64,000 nucleotides of DNA from Kalaharituber pfeilii (GCA_015179045.1 WHUZ01000010.1:372001-436000), one strand, 5' to 3'. Numbered from the stretch's first letter, positions 41,361 through 51,446 are shown. Notes: generated from the letters alone by a model not told the origin. Translations and numbers: made by a program.

Positions 41361-41410
41361 TCTATTTGAGTAGCCGTTTTGGCAGCCATTTCACAGCCAT
41401 TTGGTAGCCG
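41200..41410. repeat. Minisatellite GTAGCCATTTCA, right block
   Basis: It continues the array at 36790-37049 in the same orientation and is interrupted by a tail B insertion at 41286. Confidence 0.75.
41286..41358 (+). mobile_element. LINE-B tail-only insertion
   Basis: The tail B variant (CCCTGCCATGGCCAAGTGC ... GCGGGGTTATGTGA) with a long poly(A) is flanked by the 11-bp duplication GATCTATTTGA at 41275-41285 and 41359-41369. Confidence 0.93.
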
Positions 41411-41712
41411 ACAGTAGGTCTGAGCTGACGTCGGGTCTTGGTGTTTTTTTCTAATTGGGACCAAAAACCCTGGGCAGCTTGTAACCAACCCATCCACTCC
41501 TCAGCAATCTGAGTTCGCTCCTGGGCACTATAATAGCCGACAGTAGGTCTAAGCCGATGGCAGGTCTGAGCCGACGGCAGGTCTGAGCCGACGGCAGGTC
41601 TAAGCCAACGTCAGGTCTTGGCATTTTGACCGAATTGGGACGAAAAACACTGGGCAGCTTGTAACCAACCCATACACTCCTCAGCAAGCTGAGTTCGCTC
41701 CTGGGCAGGCAC
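41405..41712. repeat. Tandem duplication, unit about 180 bp
   Basis: The segment ending CTGGGCAGCTTGTAACCAAC ... GAGTTCGCTCCTGGGCA occurs twice (about 41455-41528 and 41636-41707), with CGACGGCAGGTCTGAGC repeats between. There is no gene. Confidence 0.7.
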
Positions 41713-42622
41713 GACGCATAACCAGAATGATCCTACAGAGCCAGGTGAGCAACACTAAGAAAATAAGAGCTAGGAGACTACTTAGGGAGATAATAAAAGA
41801 CAAGAAGAAGAAAAACTGGGAGGACTTCCTCGAGGAAGATAGGATCACCTCGTTATGGGATGTTTTCAGGCTAGCTAGGGACCTCTTCCGATAAAAAGAC
41901 CTCTAGGTACAGATGAGCAAATAGCCAAGATCCTAAGCAAGTACAACTTCATACCAGAAGAACCGGAAGTCTTAACTACCATCAGACCCGTAGAACTCAC
42001 CCTAGACAGAGACCAAGCCAGGAAGATGATGGACTAGGCACTAGCAAGAACCAAATCCAGGTTAGCCCCTGAACCTGATGGCATTCAATACAGCTTACCG
42101 AAACTCCTGAAGGACATGACCTCATGAACTACCGTAAGAGAGGAAATAGTAGATTACATAAATGGCAACTACGATTTTGCCAGAGGTTTGAAGTGGTGAT
42201 GATACTAAAGAATGGAAAACACAGAGACCAGGTGGGGAGCTGGAGACCCATAATACTCCTGAACACGGTAGCAAAACTAGACCAAAAAGTCATTACTGAT
42301 CTGCTACAAAGAAGGATAACCTATTCAGAGACTCACAGCTCGGAGGAAGATGCTACCAAGGTGCGGAGGACCTACAGAGACAAACTCTAAAAGAGGTAGA
42401 TAAGAGGATGCAGAAGAAAGAATAGGCAGCATTGGTGGGAGACGATATTAAGTCAGCCTTCAACTTCCTCCGAAGGGATAAGGTGGTAGTCCGAGTAAAA
42501 CAAATGGACCACAACCTAGCCTGCTTTGTAGAAGCTTTCATGATGCTGACCAACTACAACATGACGTGGGATGGCAAAAGATGAGCAATGGGCAGGATGA
42601 TAGACGAAACACCACAGGGATC

Positions 42623-44032
42623 TTTTTTTTTTTTTTTTTTTTCTTTCATTACTCGCATGCCGCCTAAAAGGCTATGGCGAGGTATAAGTAAACTGCCTAA
42701 CTATCCAACTAGGTACAAGAGAGTGTCTGAAACAAGGGAGGGATGTCTGACGCATGGTGTCGAGCCCGTCTAAACCCTTTTCCTGTCTGGCTCGTACACC
42801 TCCGACTTCAACCATTTCCCGCCAAGCCTGACCTTTCCGGGCTCCACCTTTGTCTTCGTGTATAAGACTATGGAGCTAGCCGTCTTGCCTTCTTCGTCAA
42901 GTGTCTGCTTCCGTCGCAACCATCGGATGCCCGATGTCTTTTTGTCTAGGGTCTGGTTGTCTTCCTCAAGCCATTTTCTCACCTTCTCCAAGTTTCTCCT
43001 GGTGGCGACGCCATGGATGACGATGCCTGTGGTTTGGGGAGAGGGACGGCTGTGTGTCTGGCTTCGGGGGCGTGATGGTGCTTGGGGTTGTTTTTGTCGT
43101 GGTGCAGGGGTGGGAGTTGATGTCGGTTCGGGTGTTGGGGAGGCTGGGGAGACCTCCCGTTCGACCGGGACCAGCGGTTTCTTTTTTCCCTTGGTCCTTT
43201 TCCTCCTGGTGGACTTGGGAGGGGTCGGGTTGGTGGGGTTGGGTGTTGCAGGAGGTGTTGTCGCTTTGGGGATGGGTTCCTGCGATAATAATTGGTAGTG
43301 GTGGAAGTCGGAGGCTTCCGGTCTTGGTTCCGCCGGTGGTGTGTCTACGTTCGTTATGGGGCTGAACCCCAGTGGCTGAGTCTCTTGAAGCTCCGGTGCC
43401 GTGGCTATGGTTGTGATGGGGCTAAACCCCATTGGCTGTGGCGGAGGTGGGGCCAGGATCCCGTGTTCCTCGGAGGGGAGGCACTGTCCCGGCTTTAAGC
43501 CGTATACCGCTGCTGAGCGCTCTTCGATCCGGATGAATAGTGTCGCGCCTGGTCCCGGGGGATTGTTGTCTTGTGCTCTGTATTTCCATAATGCCGCGAT
43601 GACTGCCTGCCAGCTTGTGCCTGCGGAGGCTAGTTTGTCTAACTGATCCAGCCACTGTTTGTCGAAGTCCGGCGGGTCCGTCGCCTGGGGAGAGGACACC
43701 GTCGCTTGGGGAGGGGGCGGTGGGGGGAGGGTCGAACTTTTCTTCTTTCCCTTAGGCATGATTGGCTGTAAGTCCTTATCCGTGGATGTTGATAGGCGCT
43801 TGGCACCAGCGGGGTGTGGGTAATGTGTTGGCAACGGAGGTGGTGAGCTGAGGGATTCTCAAGATTTCGCCCCTCGGGGGAAAATCGCACTGTCCGGTAT
43901 TTGAGAATAAAAATTAGATCAAAAGACTCAGCTCGCTGAGAGCTTTCGATCTATGTAGGTTTCAGCGGGGGGAGCGTTGTGGTTGTGGAGTCACTTCCAA
44001 ACGCTCGTCCTGTGGTGGTTGGGCGAGGGTTG
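42623..44032 (-). mobile_element. Complete ORF1-only LINE, tail type A (reference copy)
   Basis: It is flanked by the 12-bp duplication ACCACAGGGATC (42611-42622 and 44033-44044), which is the RT PQGS motif of the host LINE. The 1,410-bp unit contains 5' UTR (with the CTCAGCTCGCTGAGAGC hairpin), intact ORF1, 3' UTR, type A hairpin with inner GCC/GGC and CTCGC/GCGAG, and poly(A). It has no ORF2. Confidence 0.95.
42770..43759 (-). CDS. LINE-A ORF1 protein, intact
   Basis: A 329-residue frame from the methionine of MPKGKKKSSTLPPPPPPQA. Order: a short basic head and polyproline; FDKQWLDQLDKLASAGTSWQ followed by AVIAALWKYRAQD; two copies of the QPLGFSPIT motif (MGFSPITTIA and LGFSPITNVD), as in other LINE-A copies; a basic patch (STRRKRTKGKKK); a proline-rich linker; and the C-terminal block GIVIHGVATRRNLEKVRKWL, TSGIRWLRRKQTLDEEGK, ASSIVLYTKTK and KVRLGGKWLKSEVYEPDRKR. 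I choose this start because the upstream extension lacks ATG and is 5' UTR in other copies. The function as RNA chaperone/binding protein is inferred. Confidence 0.82.
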   Translation of the reverse strand: MPKGKKKSSTLPPPPPPQATVSSPQATDPPDFDKQWLDQLDKLASAGTSWQAVIAALWKYRAQDNNPPGPGATLFIRIEERSAAVYGLKPGQCLPSEEHGILAPPPPQPMGFSPITTIATAPELQETQPLGFSPITNVDTPPAEPRPEASDFHHYQLLSQEPIPKATTPPATPNPTNPTPPKSTRRKRTKGKKKPLVPVEREVSPASPTPEPTSTPTPAPRQKQPQAPSRPRSQTHSRPSPQTTGIVIHGVATRRNLEKVRKWLEEDNQTLDKKTSGIRWLRRKQTLDEEGKTASSIVLYTKTKVEPGKVRLGGKWLKSEVYEPDRKRV

Positions 44033-45269
44033 ACCACAGGGATCGCTACTATCTCCGGTACTCTTCCTGAGAGGCATGGCACCGGTGGCAGAGAGGACAG
44101 ACCAACACAGTTTCACCAGATCGTATATGGATGACTTCCACAGCGTAATCTCACACCCATCATTTCCAAAACTCCAACAAGCCGTAAAGACACACAGGGC
44201 AAGACTCACTGAAGTAGCAGCAGAGCACGGCTTCGAAATCAACCTAAGCAAGTTTGAGACACTGATAATTAGGGTGAAGGGCCCCAACTACAGACTAACT
44301 GGATTGATGATAGACTGGGAGTTAAAATTCAACTGACAATACAAGAAGAGACTACTCCTGGGAAAGGCAGCATGGGGGGTAGCATTGAGACTAATCCACC
44401 TCCTCCCGGGGAAAAAACAACAGATACACACAAGCATCGCACAGACATTCGCCATATAGGGATGCTGGGCAGGGCAGGGCTACTCAAGGAGCTCCCCGCC
44501 CACAACCAAGATCAGAGACCTAGAGAAATGGCAGTATACAGTGGCCTAGAAAATCATGGCAGCCGTATGGGGTACCAGGAGAGACATAGTTGAAGGGATC
44601 GCCAACTTAGAGTCAGTCCAAACGTTCCTGGAAGTAGAATGACTAAGGGTACAAGCCAGGATGTTGCGGTTCCGTGATAAGCTGATCCAAAATCAGAACG
44701 ATGAGTGCAGATACTTGCGAGAGTCACTCTCATACACTGACGCCCTCACACTAGCCCTCTTACCATCACCATCCGCAGATGCAGACAAGCTCCAATTCGA
44801 GAATGCCATAGCCAACGCTGTGGACGAGGGATAGAACGCCGTCTACACAGATGGAAGTAGGATAGATAACAAGACAGGCCTAGGCACATATACAAAGAAT
44901 TCCCCAACCTTCATGTACCTAGGAGAACCAACCACCATCACTGACGCGGAACTCATAGCCATGAGTGAAGCCCTACTCAGGTAAGAAGAAGAGCTTCTAA
45001 TCGTAATAGACTCGAAAGTAGCGATATCCAAGCTCCTGAAGAGCGCACAAGGAGAACTCACCCACAAAGAACCGGTGCAACTGGTAAGAAATGCCTGGAA
45101 GGTCAGAGCAGACCGAGGCGACCTCGACATTGCAGTCATCTGGGTTAAGTCCCACATAGGAGTTAAGTCCCACATAGGAGTTAAGGGCAACACCGAAGCA
45201 GACACAGCGGCGAAAATTGCACATGCCTCCCCTACCAGGACGAGACCATAACAGAAGACGGAATATGAC

Positions 45270-45593
45270 TAGTGAGCGGCACGAGCCAAGCCAGCTCGAG
45301 CCAGCTCGAGCTCAAACGAGCCAAGATCATTCTAGTGTTTTTCTTGCCAGCTCGCTAAAATGCTTAGCCAGTGCAAGGTTTCATAAACTGTAAATACCTA
45401 ATATAGTAATAATTAGAGTCTTGGAGCTCATTCTGACCTACCAACAACTTCGAAATGCACAATTTAGCTGATAGTAGTGAGAAAGATGAAAATTTAGCTT
45501 AGTTTAGTTTAGTTTGTCAATATTATATATATAATCAATCTAGGCTCGAGCTCACCCTCCAGCTCGGCTCGAGCTAGCTCGTGCCGCTCACTA
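45270..45593 (-). mobile_element. hAT-like MITE, copy 5, at the inverted-duplication edge
   Basis: The termini are as in the other copies. The left flank (LINE ORF2) and right flank (gene-family upstream DNA) share no 8-bp duplication, and the right arm of the inverted duplication begins exactly at its end. Confidence 0.85.
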
Positions 45594-45645
45594 CTTAGGA
45601 CCCCAATACTTTATATTGTAAGCAGAAAAACGGGTGACGAAATAC

Positions 45646-45658
45646 CTTTTCGTGACAT
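45646..45658 (-). pseudogene. Four-exon family gene 6: exon 1 only
   Basis: ATGTCACGAAAAG followed by GTATTT matches exon 1 and donor of gene 4. The homologous sequence stops 52 bases further on at the MITE, so the remaining exons are missing. Confidence 0.65.
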
Positions 45659-45899
45659 TGTGTGATGGGCCTAACTGAGTTGATATAATTGAGAAATTGG
45701 ATGGCTTCTATGGAACCGCGAAGTTGAAATTGTGGAGATTCTGAAATCAAAATGTTTGGAACGGACTAAACGTGGGCTTTAAGTAACTGTGACCTAAAGG
45801 TCAATAGAACGCAGACTTCAGGAATGAGCTGGTTTCGGCATTCTGGATAAGCTGATAAATTTGGAAGGGGCAATGCAACCATACAAATGGAAGATTAGC

Positions 45900-45916
45900 T
45901 TGGCGTTCAGGCCTCC
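45900..45916 (-). promoter_or_regulatory. Conserved upstream motif (gene 6 remnant)
   Basis: GGAGGCCTGAACGCCAA on the minus strand, at the same distance from the start as in gene 4. Confidence 0.4.
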
Positions 45917-46003
45917 GAATGCGTGCTGCCTATCAGTGAGTGGATGACTTCCCGTGGGCGCAGATTCAGAGATTCACAGAAATTTTTCACAGACGAACAA
46001 AAG

Positions 46004-46158
46004 CACGAATATAATGGAGATCCTGGAATGGGCAGCGGAGGAGTAGGGGGTTATCTATTTTTAGTTCATTAATTTCATATAGTTCATGTATCTACACATC
46101 GCCATAGCCCCAAGGGCGGCAAGCGATTAATGAAATTAAAAAAAAAAAAAAAAAAAAA
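46004..46158 (+). mobile_element. LINE end (ORF2 C-terminus and tail A)
   Basis: The 13-bp duplication AGACGAACAAAAG (45991-46003 and 46159-46171) encloses a piece that opens with the ORF2 end (NIMEILEWAAEE then stop), the 3' UTR, type A hairpin (ATCGC/GCGAT, triloop CAA) and poly(A). Confidence 0.93.
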
Positions 46159-46171
46159 AGACGAACAAAAG

Positions 46172-46555
46172 TGGTTAGGCAACGTAGAATTAAAACTGCA
46201 TACCTTGTAATTTGCATATCTAACCTCAATACAAGGCCGAAAATAATAGTCTGGGCACGAGAACACAAAATTAAATATGTCACCCCCTTAAATCTACGCC
46301 GAAATACACGCCTATGCCAAAATATCTCCACTCAACAGATGATGAGTTGGAAGAAGCTCTTTTATTAATTATTTGCTTAAGTCTATAGGGTCTTCAAATT
46401 ATGCGACAAAGATGAAAGCAATTTTATTTGACTGAAGCAGCATTATGAAGTGCTAAAAAGTGGTAAGTTGGGTGAGCGATAGGTGTAGATAATTTTGCAT
46501 GCAATGGGTGCATAAAGTACTTGCCTTTGTAATAGCGAGAACATCCACTAGGCAT
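46172..46555. other. Right-arm-specific non-coding stretch
   Basis: It is absent from the matching place in the left arm (near 28800). It contains AATAATAGTCTGGGCACGAG, which recurs at 62324-62345. No gene is seen. Confidence 0.4.
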
Positions 46556-46781
46556 GATACTAAGTTTACTGTGCCAAGCCGGACCAACTTCTGCTTATAG
46601 CAGCCACATGCATAAGCATTGTTCCCAACAGGCCAGCCGTGAGGTCCACCCAGGCGGCCTGATCAGGCGCAGGCCGCCCAGGCCATTCAGACCAGGCCGG
46701 TTCAGGCCATTCAGGCTGCAGCGTGAATTAAATTATACAGTAGCTATATACAGAACGTACTCTAACTTCTACGTATACCTC

Positions 46782-46838
46782 GCCATAGCCCTCAGGGCGG
46801 CACGCGAGTAATGATATTAAAAAACAAAACAAAAAAAC
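46782..46838 (+). mobile_element. LINE-A tail-only insertion
   Basis: A type A hairpin (CTCGC/GCGAG, triloop TCA) with an impure poly(A), between short ACCTC repeats. The left arm reads through at about 28597-28605. Confidence 0.82.
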
Positions 46839-47235
46839 ACCTCATTCTCTAATTAGATTTTGTTTGCAGATTTAACATATCCAGTATCGTTTTCCATTAC
46901 CATGCACAGCTTGGCCTGGCCTGGCCGGCCTGGGCCATAGAAATCTAGGCCGGTCCAGGCCATTCAGGCTGCAGTGTGAGTTAAGTTATACAGTAGCTAT
47001 ATACAGAACGTTACTCTAAATTCTACGTATACCTCATTCTCTAATGTTTACGATTTTGCTTGCTGATTCTACACCGCCAGTATCGCTTTCCATTAGCCAT
47101 GCACAGCTTCATCATACTGTCAAATCCAACTCGCCAGATTTTTGTAACCCAAATTCCAGAAGACTCGATATCGGCATCAGATTGGACTGCAGGGAATCGT
47201 CGATGCAAGATCAAAATTTGAACTGCACTATGGAG

Positions 47236-47292
47236 AGTTTTTTTTCTTATTTCACGTGACCCCGCTTGTAGCTGTTCGCCATGGCAGGGCGA
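47236..47292 (-). mobile_element. LINE-B tail-only insertion
   Basis: Poly(T) and inverse tail B between GAGAGT repeats. The left arm at about 28265-28275 is uninterrupted. Confidence 0.82.
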
Positions 47293-47408
47293 GAGTGAAG
47301 AATACTAAAGGAATCATCATCGCCAGTACCAGTGGTTGGAATGTCTGTCTCCCCGTGGTACTAATAAGAAATTAGCATATAGTCAAGCGATACCAAAACC
47401 CGTCCAGA

Positions 47409-47673
47409 AGGCTTTGAGAGGTGGGGCGACATGGAAAAGAATTGGAAGAGAAAGGCGGAGAATGGGGAGGAGTATGACGTTTTGGAGAATTTCTTCGCTG
47501 GCGTCAAGTTCTAGAAGGTAGGAGAATGCGGGGTCAGGTTCTAGAAGCTAGGAGAGCGGGGGCGACGGCGCGTGGGGGCCATGTACGTAGAGAGTTAGTT
47601 TAGCCTGTCTCCGGGCTATGAGGGCTTGCCCAGGGACCCTGCCATGGCCAAGTGCTACAAGCGGGGTTATGTG

Positions 47674-47703
<30 letters not shown>
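47409..47703 (+). mobile_element. 5'-truncated LINE-B (3' UTR and tail)
   Basis: The 13-bp duplication AGCGATACCAAAA (47396-47408 and 47704-47716) encloses 295 bases. The part before the tail (GCCTGTCTCCGGGC ... CAGGGACCCTGCC) matches the 3' UTR of the ORF1-only LINE-B copies. Confidence 0.92.
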
Positions 47704-47706
<3 letters not shown>

Positions 47707-48128
47707 GATACCAAAAAAAATTACTTACCTGAATACCTGCGAAAAGCGCTGCTCAATAAAAAAAAAAGTCTAGATAGTTATCCGAAAATATTGCAAGGTT
47801 CATATTAAATCCGTGTCCAAGTAACCTGAAGGTGGCCCCTGAAATAGCCTCGTAACCAGCCCTCCTGCCCCTGAAATTGCTTGAACGGCCTGAATGGCCT
47901 GGGCGGCCTGGGCGGTTGCGAACACTGCTGCCAAATCCAACTTTGTCGCACCAGATTTTTGTAACCCAAAGATTAGAAGACTCAAATTCGGCATCAGATT
48001 TGACTGCAGGGAATCGTCGATGCAAGATCAAAACTTGAACTGCACTATGGAGAGTGAAGATTACTGAAGGAATCATCACCACTAGTACCGGTGGTTGGAA
48101 TGTCTGTCTCCATGCAGTACTAATAAGT

Positions 48129-48285
48129 TGGGGAGTGAGGAGACCCGTTTATTAATTCTAGTTTTATCTACTCTTCCCAGTTTTCGAGTCTGCATTCATT
48201 TATCACCATCTATGTATTTAAGACATCGCCATAGCCCGTAGGGCGGCCAGCGATTAATGACAAAAAAAAAAAAAAAAAAAAAAAA
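48129..48285 (+). mobile_element. 5'-truncated LINE-A (ORF2 stop and tail)
   Basis: The 12-bp duplication AGTACTAATAAG (48117-48128 and 48286-48297) encloses a piece that includes a LINE 3 type ORF2 end (TTGGGGAGTGAGGAGACCC), type A hairpin (ATCGC/GCGAT, triloop GTA) and poly(A). Confidence 0.92.
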
Positions 48286-48451
48286 AGTACTAATAAGAAA
48301 TTAGTATACAGTCAAGCAATAATAACAATTACTTACTTATCTGAATACCTGCAAAAAGCGTTGCTGAATTAAAAAAAAGCCTAGATAGGGATCCGAAGAT
48401 ATTGACAGGTTTATATTAAATCCGTGTCTAAGTAACCTGAAGGGGGCCCCT

Positions 48452-48507
48452 TTTTTTTTTTTTTTTTTTCACGTGATCCCGCGCGCAGCTGGCGGCATGG
48501 CAGGGCA
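48452..48507 (-). mobile_element. LINE-B tail-only insertion
   Basis: Inverse tail B with poly(T) between near-identical 11-bp repeats (AGGGGGCCCCT at 48441 and AGGTGGCCCCT at 48508). Confidence 0.85.
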
Positions 48508-48917
48508 AGGTGGCCCCTGAATAGCCTCGTAACCAGCCCTCCTGCACCTGAATTGCTTGAACGGCCTGAATGGCGTGGACCAGCCTGGGCGTCCTGGGCG
48601 GCCTGGGCAGTCTGGACGGCCTGAAACCGCCCAGACCAACCTAGACTGGCCCAAGCCATCTGGAGCCTTGGCCTAGCCGGCCTGGTCGGCGGCTTGCCGG
48701 TTGGGAACACTGCTCTCTGGGTAGGCCTGTGCACCTTACAAGGCAAAGTTGCTCTTGAACATAGTATCAAATTGCAGCCTCATCGTTTAATCTCGATACA
48801 ACACGAGCAGGATTTCAAATCAATTAAAGGAGCTGAGTTGGATCTACAAAGTAACGCTTGCAAGATTATGAAAAAAAAAAAACTACTAGATAGCCCCCGT
48901 TGACCACAATGGTATAT

Positions 48918-49167
48918 GTGCTCACTAGGTGCAGGACATGGAAACGAAACTGGCCAGGAGGCATGCAAGACTTGGTCACTCCTCCGAAGAGCAAGGACAC
49001 AGACCCACTAAGAGACATCTTGGAGTAGGCAGGGGCATAGGAGACACACAGGATCTTTTCTTATTCCTTTTCTTCTACCTTCATATGTATCTAATCTCAT
49101 GTAACTAATCTCGCCATAGCCCCCAGGGCGGCACGCGAGTAATGATTTAAAAAAAAAAAAAAAAAAA
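48918..49167 (+). mobile_element. 5'-truncated LINE-A with ORF2 end
   Basis: The 16-bp duplication GACCACAATGGTATAT (48902-48917 and 49168-49183) encloses the end of ORF2, 3' UTR, type A hairpin (CTCGC/GCGAG, triloop CCA) and poly(A). The left arm is empty at about 27095-27110. Confidence 0.95.
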
Positions 49168-49355
49168 GACCACAATGGTATATCATGAGACACGATGAGA
49201 AGCGAGGCAAGATGAACATAGTTCGTATATCACTATATAAGAATAATACGGGCATGGTCCTGTTTGCAATAACTGTGGAAATGAATATCCCGTTACCAGT
49301 CAGTTACCACATGTACATAGAAAGTGACTTAACACCTTGTCCGTAGTGCTCGCTC

Positions 49356-50697
49356 TTACGTGCTCAATGCCGCGTAGTTCTTCCAGTAGTTCTCCCATGC
49401 CGGCACTCCGCCGTCCTTGATGACTTCCAAAAATTCAATGGCCATTGATGCTAGGGTGATCGGTGCTAGAATGAACGTTTCGCTTTTTGAAACCAGAAGC
49501 GCAATATTGTTCACGAAAATCTTGGGAATGACCTGCTGAGTTTCAAAGTTGACGAGGGCCCAGTTATCTTGGAATACAGGTATGATAGGCTTGATTGAGG
49601 TTGTTGTGTCATTACGCAAGCACAGAAGGAAGTTTGAAATCGCAGCTTCGAGGTTCAACTGTACGCTCTATGAGTTATGAAAGTTAGTATGAAGCATTCA
49701 GAGGAGCAGCATAAATATGGATGCAAATGCTATGGCCGCTTCCTAGGATTGAAATGGATTTTTTTTTTTTTTTTTTTATTTCACGTGACCCCGCTTGTAG
49801 CTGTTCGCCATGGCAGGGCAGAATGAAATGGATGAGAAACCGCAAGCTTACTTGGGATCTAATGATTACATCCCATGGTAATGCATAGCCCGGGATCCAA
49901 AGCGCAACATAATATGACACTTGTCCTCGATCTGGTGTTGCTGCTAACATTGTTGGATATCCCCCGGGCGCCGCGTCGGGATTGTCGTGCCACGGTGCGA
50001 CCAAAGGTTTAGCATTGAAAAACTTGAGTGCCTGATCTTTATCATGTACGCAAGTTGGCCGGGGGCCTGAAAATGGTACGGAAGCAAGGAACTGCAGTGG
50101 GTTCATGAAAGCACAAGGAAGACAACGTATCTTTGCTCGATGCTTCAAAAAATCTTTCACTGAACGGTATGGAATTTTTTGCGGAAAAACGCAAAATACG
50201 GCATCTAAAATGGTCAAGATTTAGAACAATCCAGTTGACTTGTTGAATGAGCAGTATAGACTTACATAGAAAGGTTCTGCACCTTGTATGGCGAGTGAAT
50301 CGAAATGAGGCCTGTGAAGACAATAATACATAACTTTTGCCTTCGAGAAATTGTGGGGAAAGATTTTCCATGTATATATTCAAAGTGGCCCTATGTATGA
50401 AAGTAAGCCTTTCAACGTCAAATAGGATCCAGTTCCCTTGCGTTGGGCTGATGGAGGAATGATTGGATCCGACGTCTTGATCCTCAGAGGGCAATCCCTG
50501 CAGGAATCGGTCAATGTCTGATGCAATATCCTTTCTATCATTAATGGCTTGGTTTGATGTTCCAACTGGCACAAGCAGGGTAACGGGTGAGGAAGCGCCA
50601 AGCTGCGGGACATAGACAGTGAGGTTCCCTTCGAAAAAGGACATTAGCGGTGCAACCCTTTATAATGTAATCGCGCGACAGTACCTTTCTGTGACAT
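49356..50697 (-). CDS. Four-exon family protein, gene 5
   Basis: Exons (minus) are 50697-50685, 50628-50266, 50204-49852 and 49667-49356, giving 346 codons. It begins MSQKGNLTVYVPQLGASSPV. It is collinear with and nearly identical to gene 3, including the long exon 3 (HDKDQALKFFNAKPL, YPTMLAATPDRGQVSYYVAL, WIPGYALPWDVIIRSQ) and the ending DGGVPAWENYWKNYAALST. Changes from gene 3 include a one-residue-shorter exon 3 (VPFSGPRP against VRRFSFPRP). Intron 3 (49851-49668) carries a nested LINE-B tail and so is longer than that of gene 3. No premature stop is seen, so both members of the pair could be expressed. Confidence 0.75.
49760..49823 (-). mobile_element. LINE-B tail-only insertion in intron 3 of gene 5
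   Basis: It is flanked by TGAAATGGAT at 49750-49759 and 49824-49833. The same intron of gene 3 (26450-26532) lacks it. The inserted piece is in the transcribed orientation (tail, then poly(A)). Confidence 0.93.
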
Positions 50698-51446
50698 TAT
50701 CTGATTGATGAATTCAATCAAGACTAAGTTGCCTTATTTGCAAACGCAAAGTTGAACGGACAAATGAGCAATGGGAAAATGGATCAACGTTCTCTAGGAA
50801 GCTTGGAGTTGGGCAACGAAGTAGTCTAAACCAGTGTAATAATTGGAGGAGTGGTGTAGCGAGTGATGTCTCGAGGCGGAGCTCGGGATAGATGAATCCT
50901 CACGGAACAGGAGTGTGAGTCAACTGAAGAGTATGGGTGGGATGAGCCTGAATTGAGTCTGGAATGACAATATTTGGGAAGACAGTGGAGAACGTAGTGC
51001 TTTGGATGATTGTGTCCTGCAGTTTGACTGAACGGAGACCTCAAGAATGAGGCAGTTTTGTTATTGAAGTTAAGCTGATAGATTCGGGAGGGGTTATGCA
51101 GCTATTAGCCTCGCCCCCATGCAGCTATGGACATGTGAACCAGCCTCAACGGTAGGCTTGCCTCCAAACGCTGCTGCCCAATTAGGTATTTACTTTACTT
51201 ACTTAACTTTAACAACGCTGGTATTTGCTACATTTGATTGCCACACATGAGCCGCTTTCACCACAGATTGAGACATAATCAGAAATCGTTAGAAGCCCTG
51301 AAATCATTGTACGTTGCATAACCGTTACCACATGACGGGTTGCTTTATGAGAGATGCGCCAATCTGGAGGATTGATAGTCGTAAAATGCAACAATCTAGC
51401 GGTACTGAGATTGTGTTTCGCAGTAAAAGTGGCTACATTTCAAATT

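Larger units (their letters stand above)
41713..45269 (+). pseudogene. LINE ORF2: RT and RNase H, decayed, split by a LINE-A
   Basis: The frame starts in the linker (KKKKNWEDFLEEDRITSLW, matching 18940-19000), passes through RT pieces (LVGDDIKSAFNFLRR-like near 42430-42480, then the TPQGS/LLSPVL motif that straddles the insertion, then SYMDDFHSVISHP with the YxDD catalytic pair near 44125), the thumb (KFETLIIRVKGPNYRLTGLM, DWELKFN) and RNase H (YTDGSRIDNKTGLGTY, TDAELIAMSEALL, LIVIDSKVAI, HIGVKGNTEADTAAK). Stops such as TAG at the tryptophan of DEGWN (44832) and frameshifts inactivate it. A 15-bp tandem duplication repeats SHIGVK near 45155-45185. Confidence 0.8.
46622..48718. mobile_element. 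GGCC-rich hAT-like element (right-arm copy)
   Basis: The partner of 27298-28748, inverted, with a local tandem duplication (46710-46840 resembles 46960-47060) and five nested LINE-derived insertions. Confidence 0.5.
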
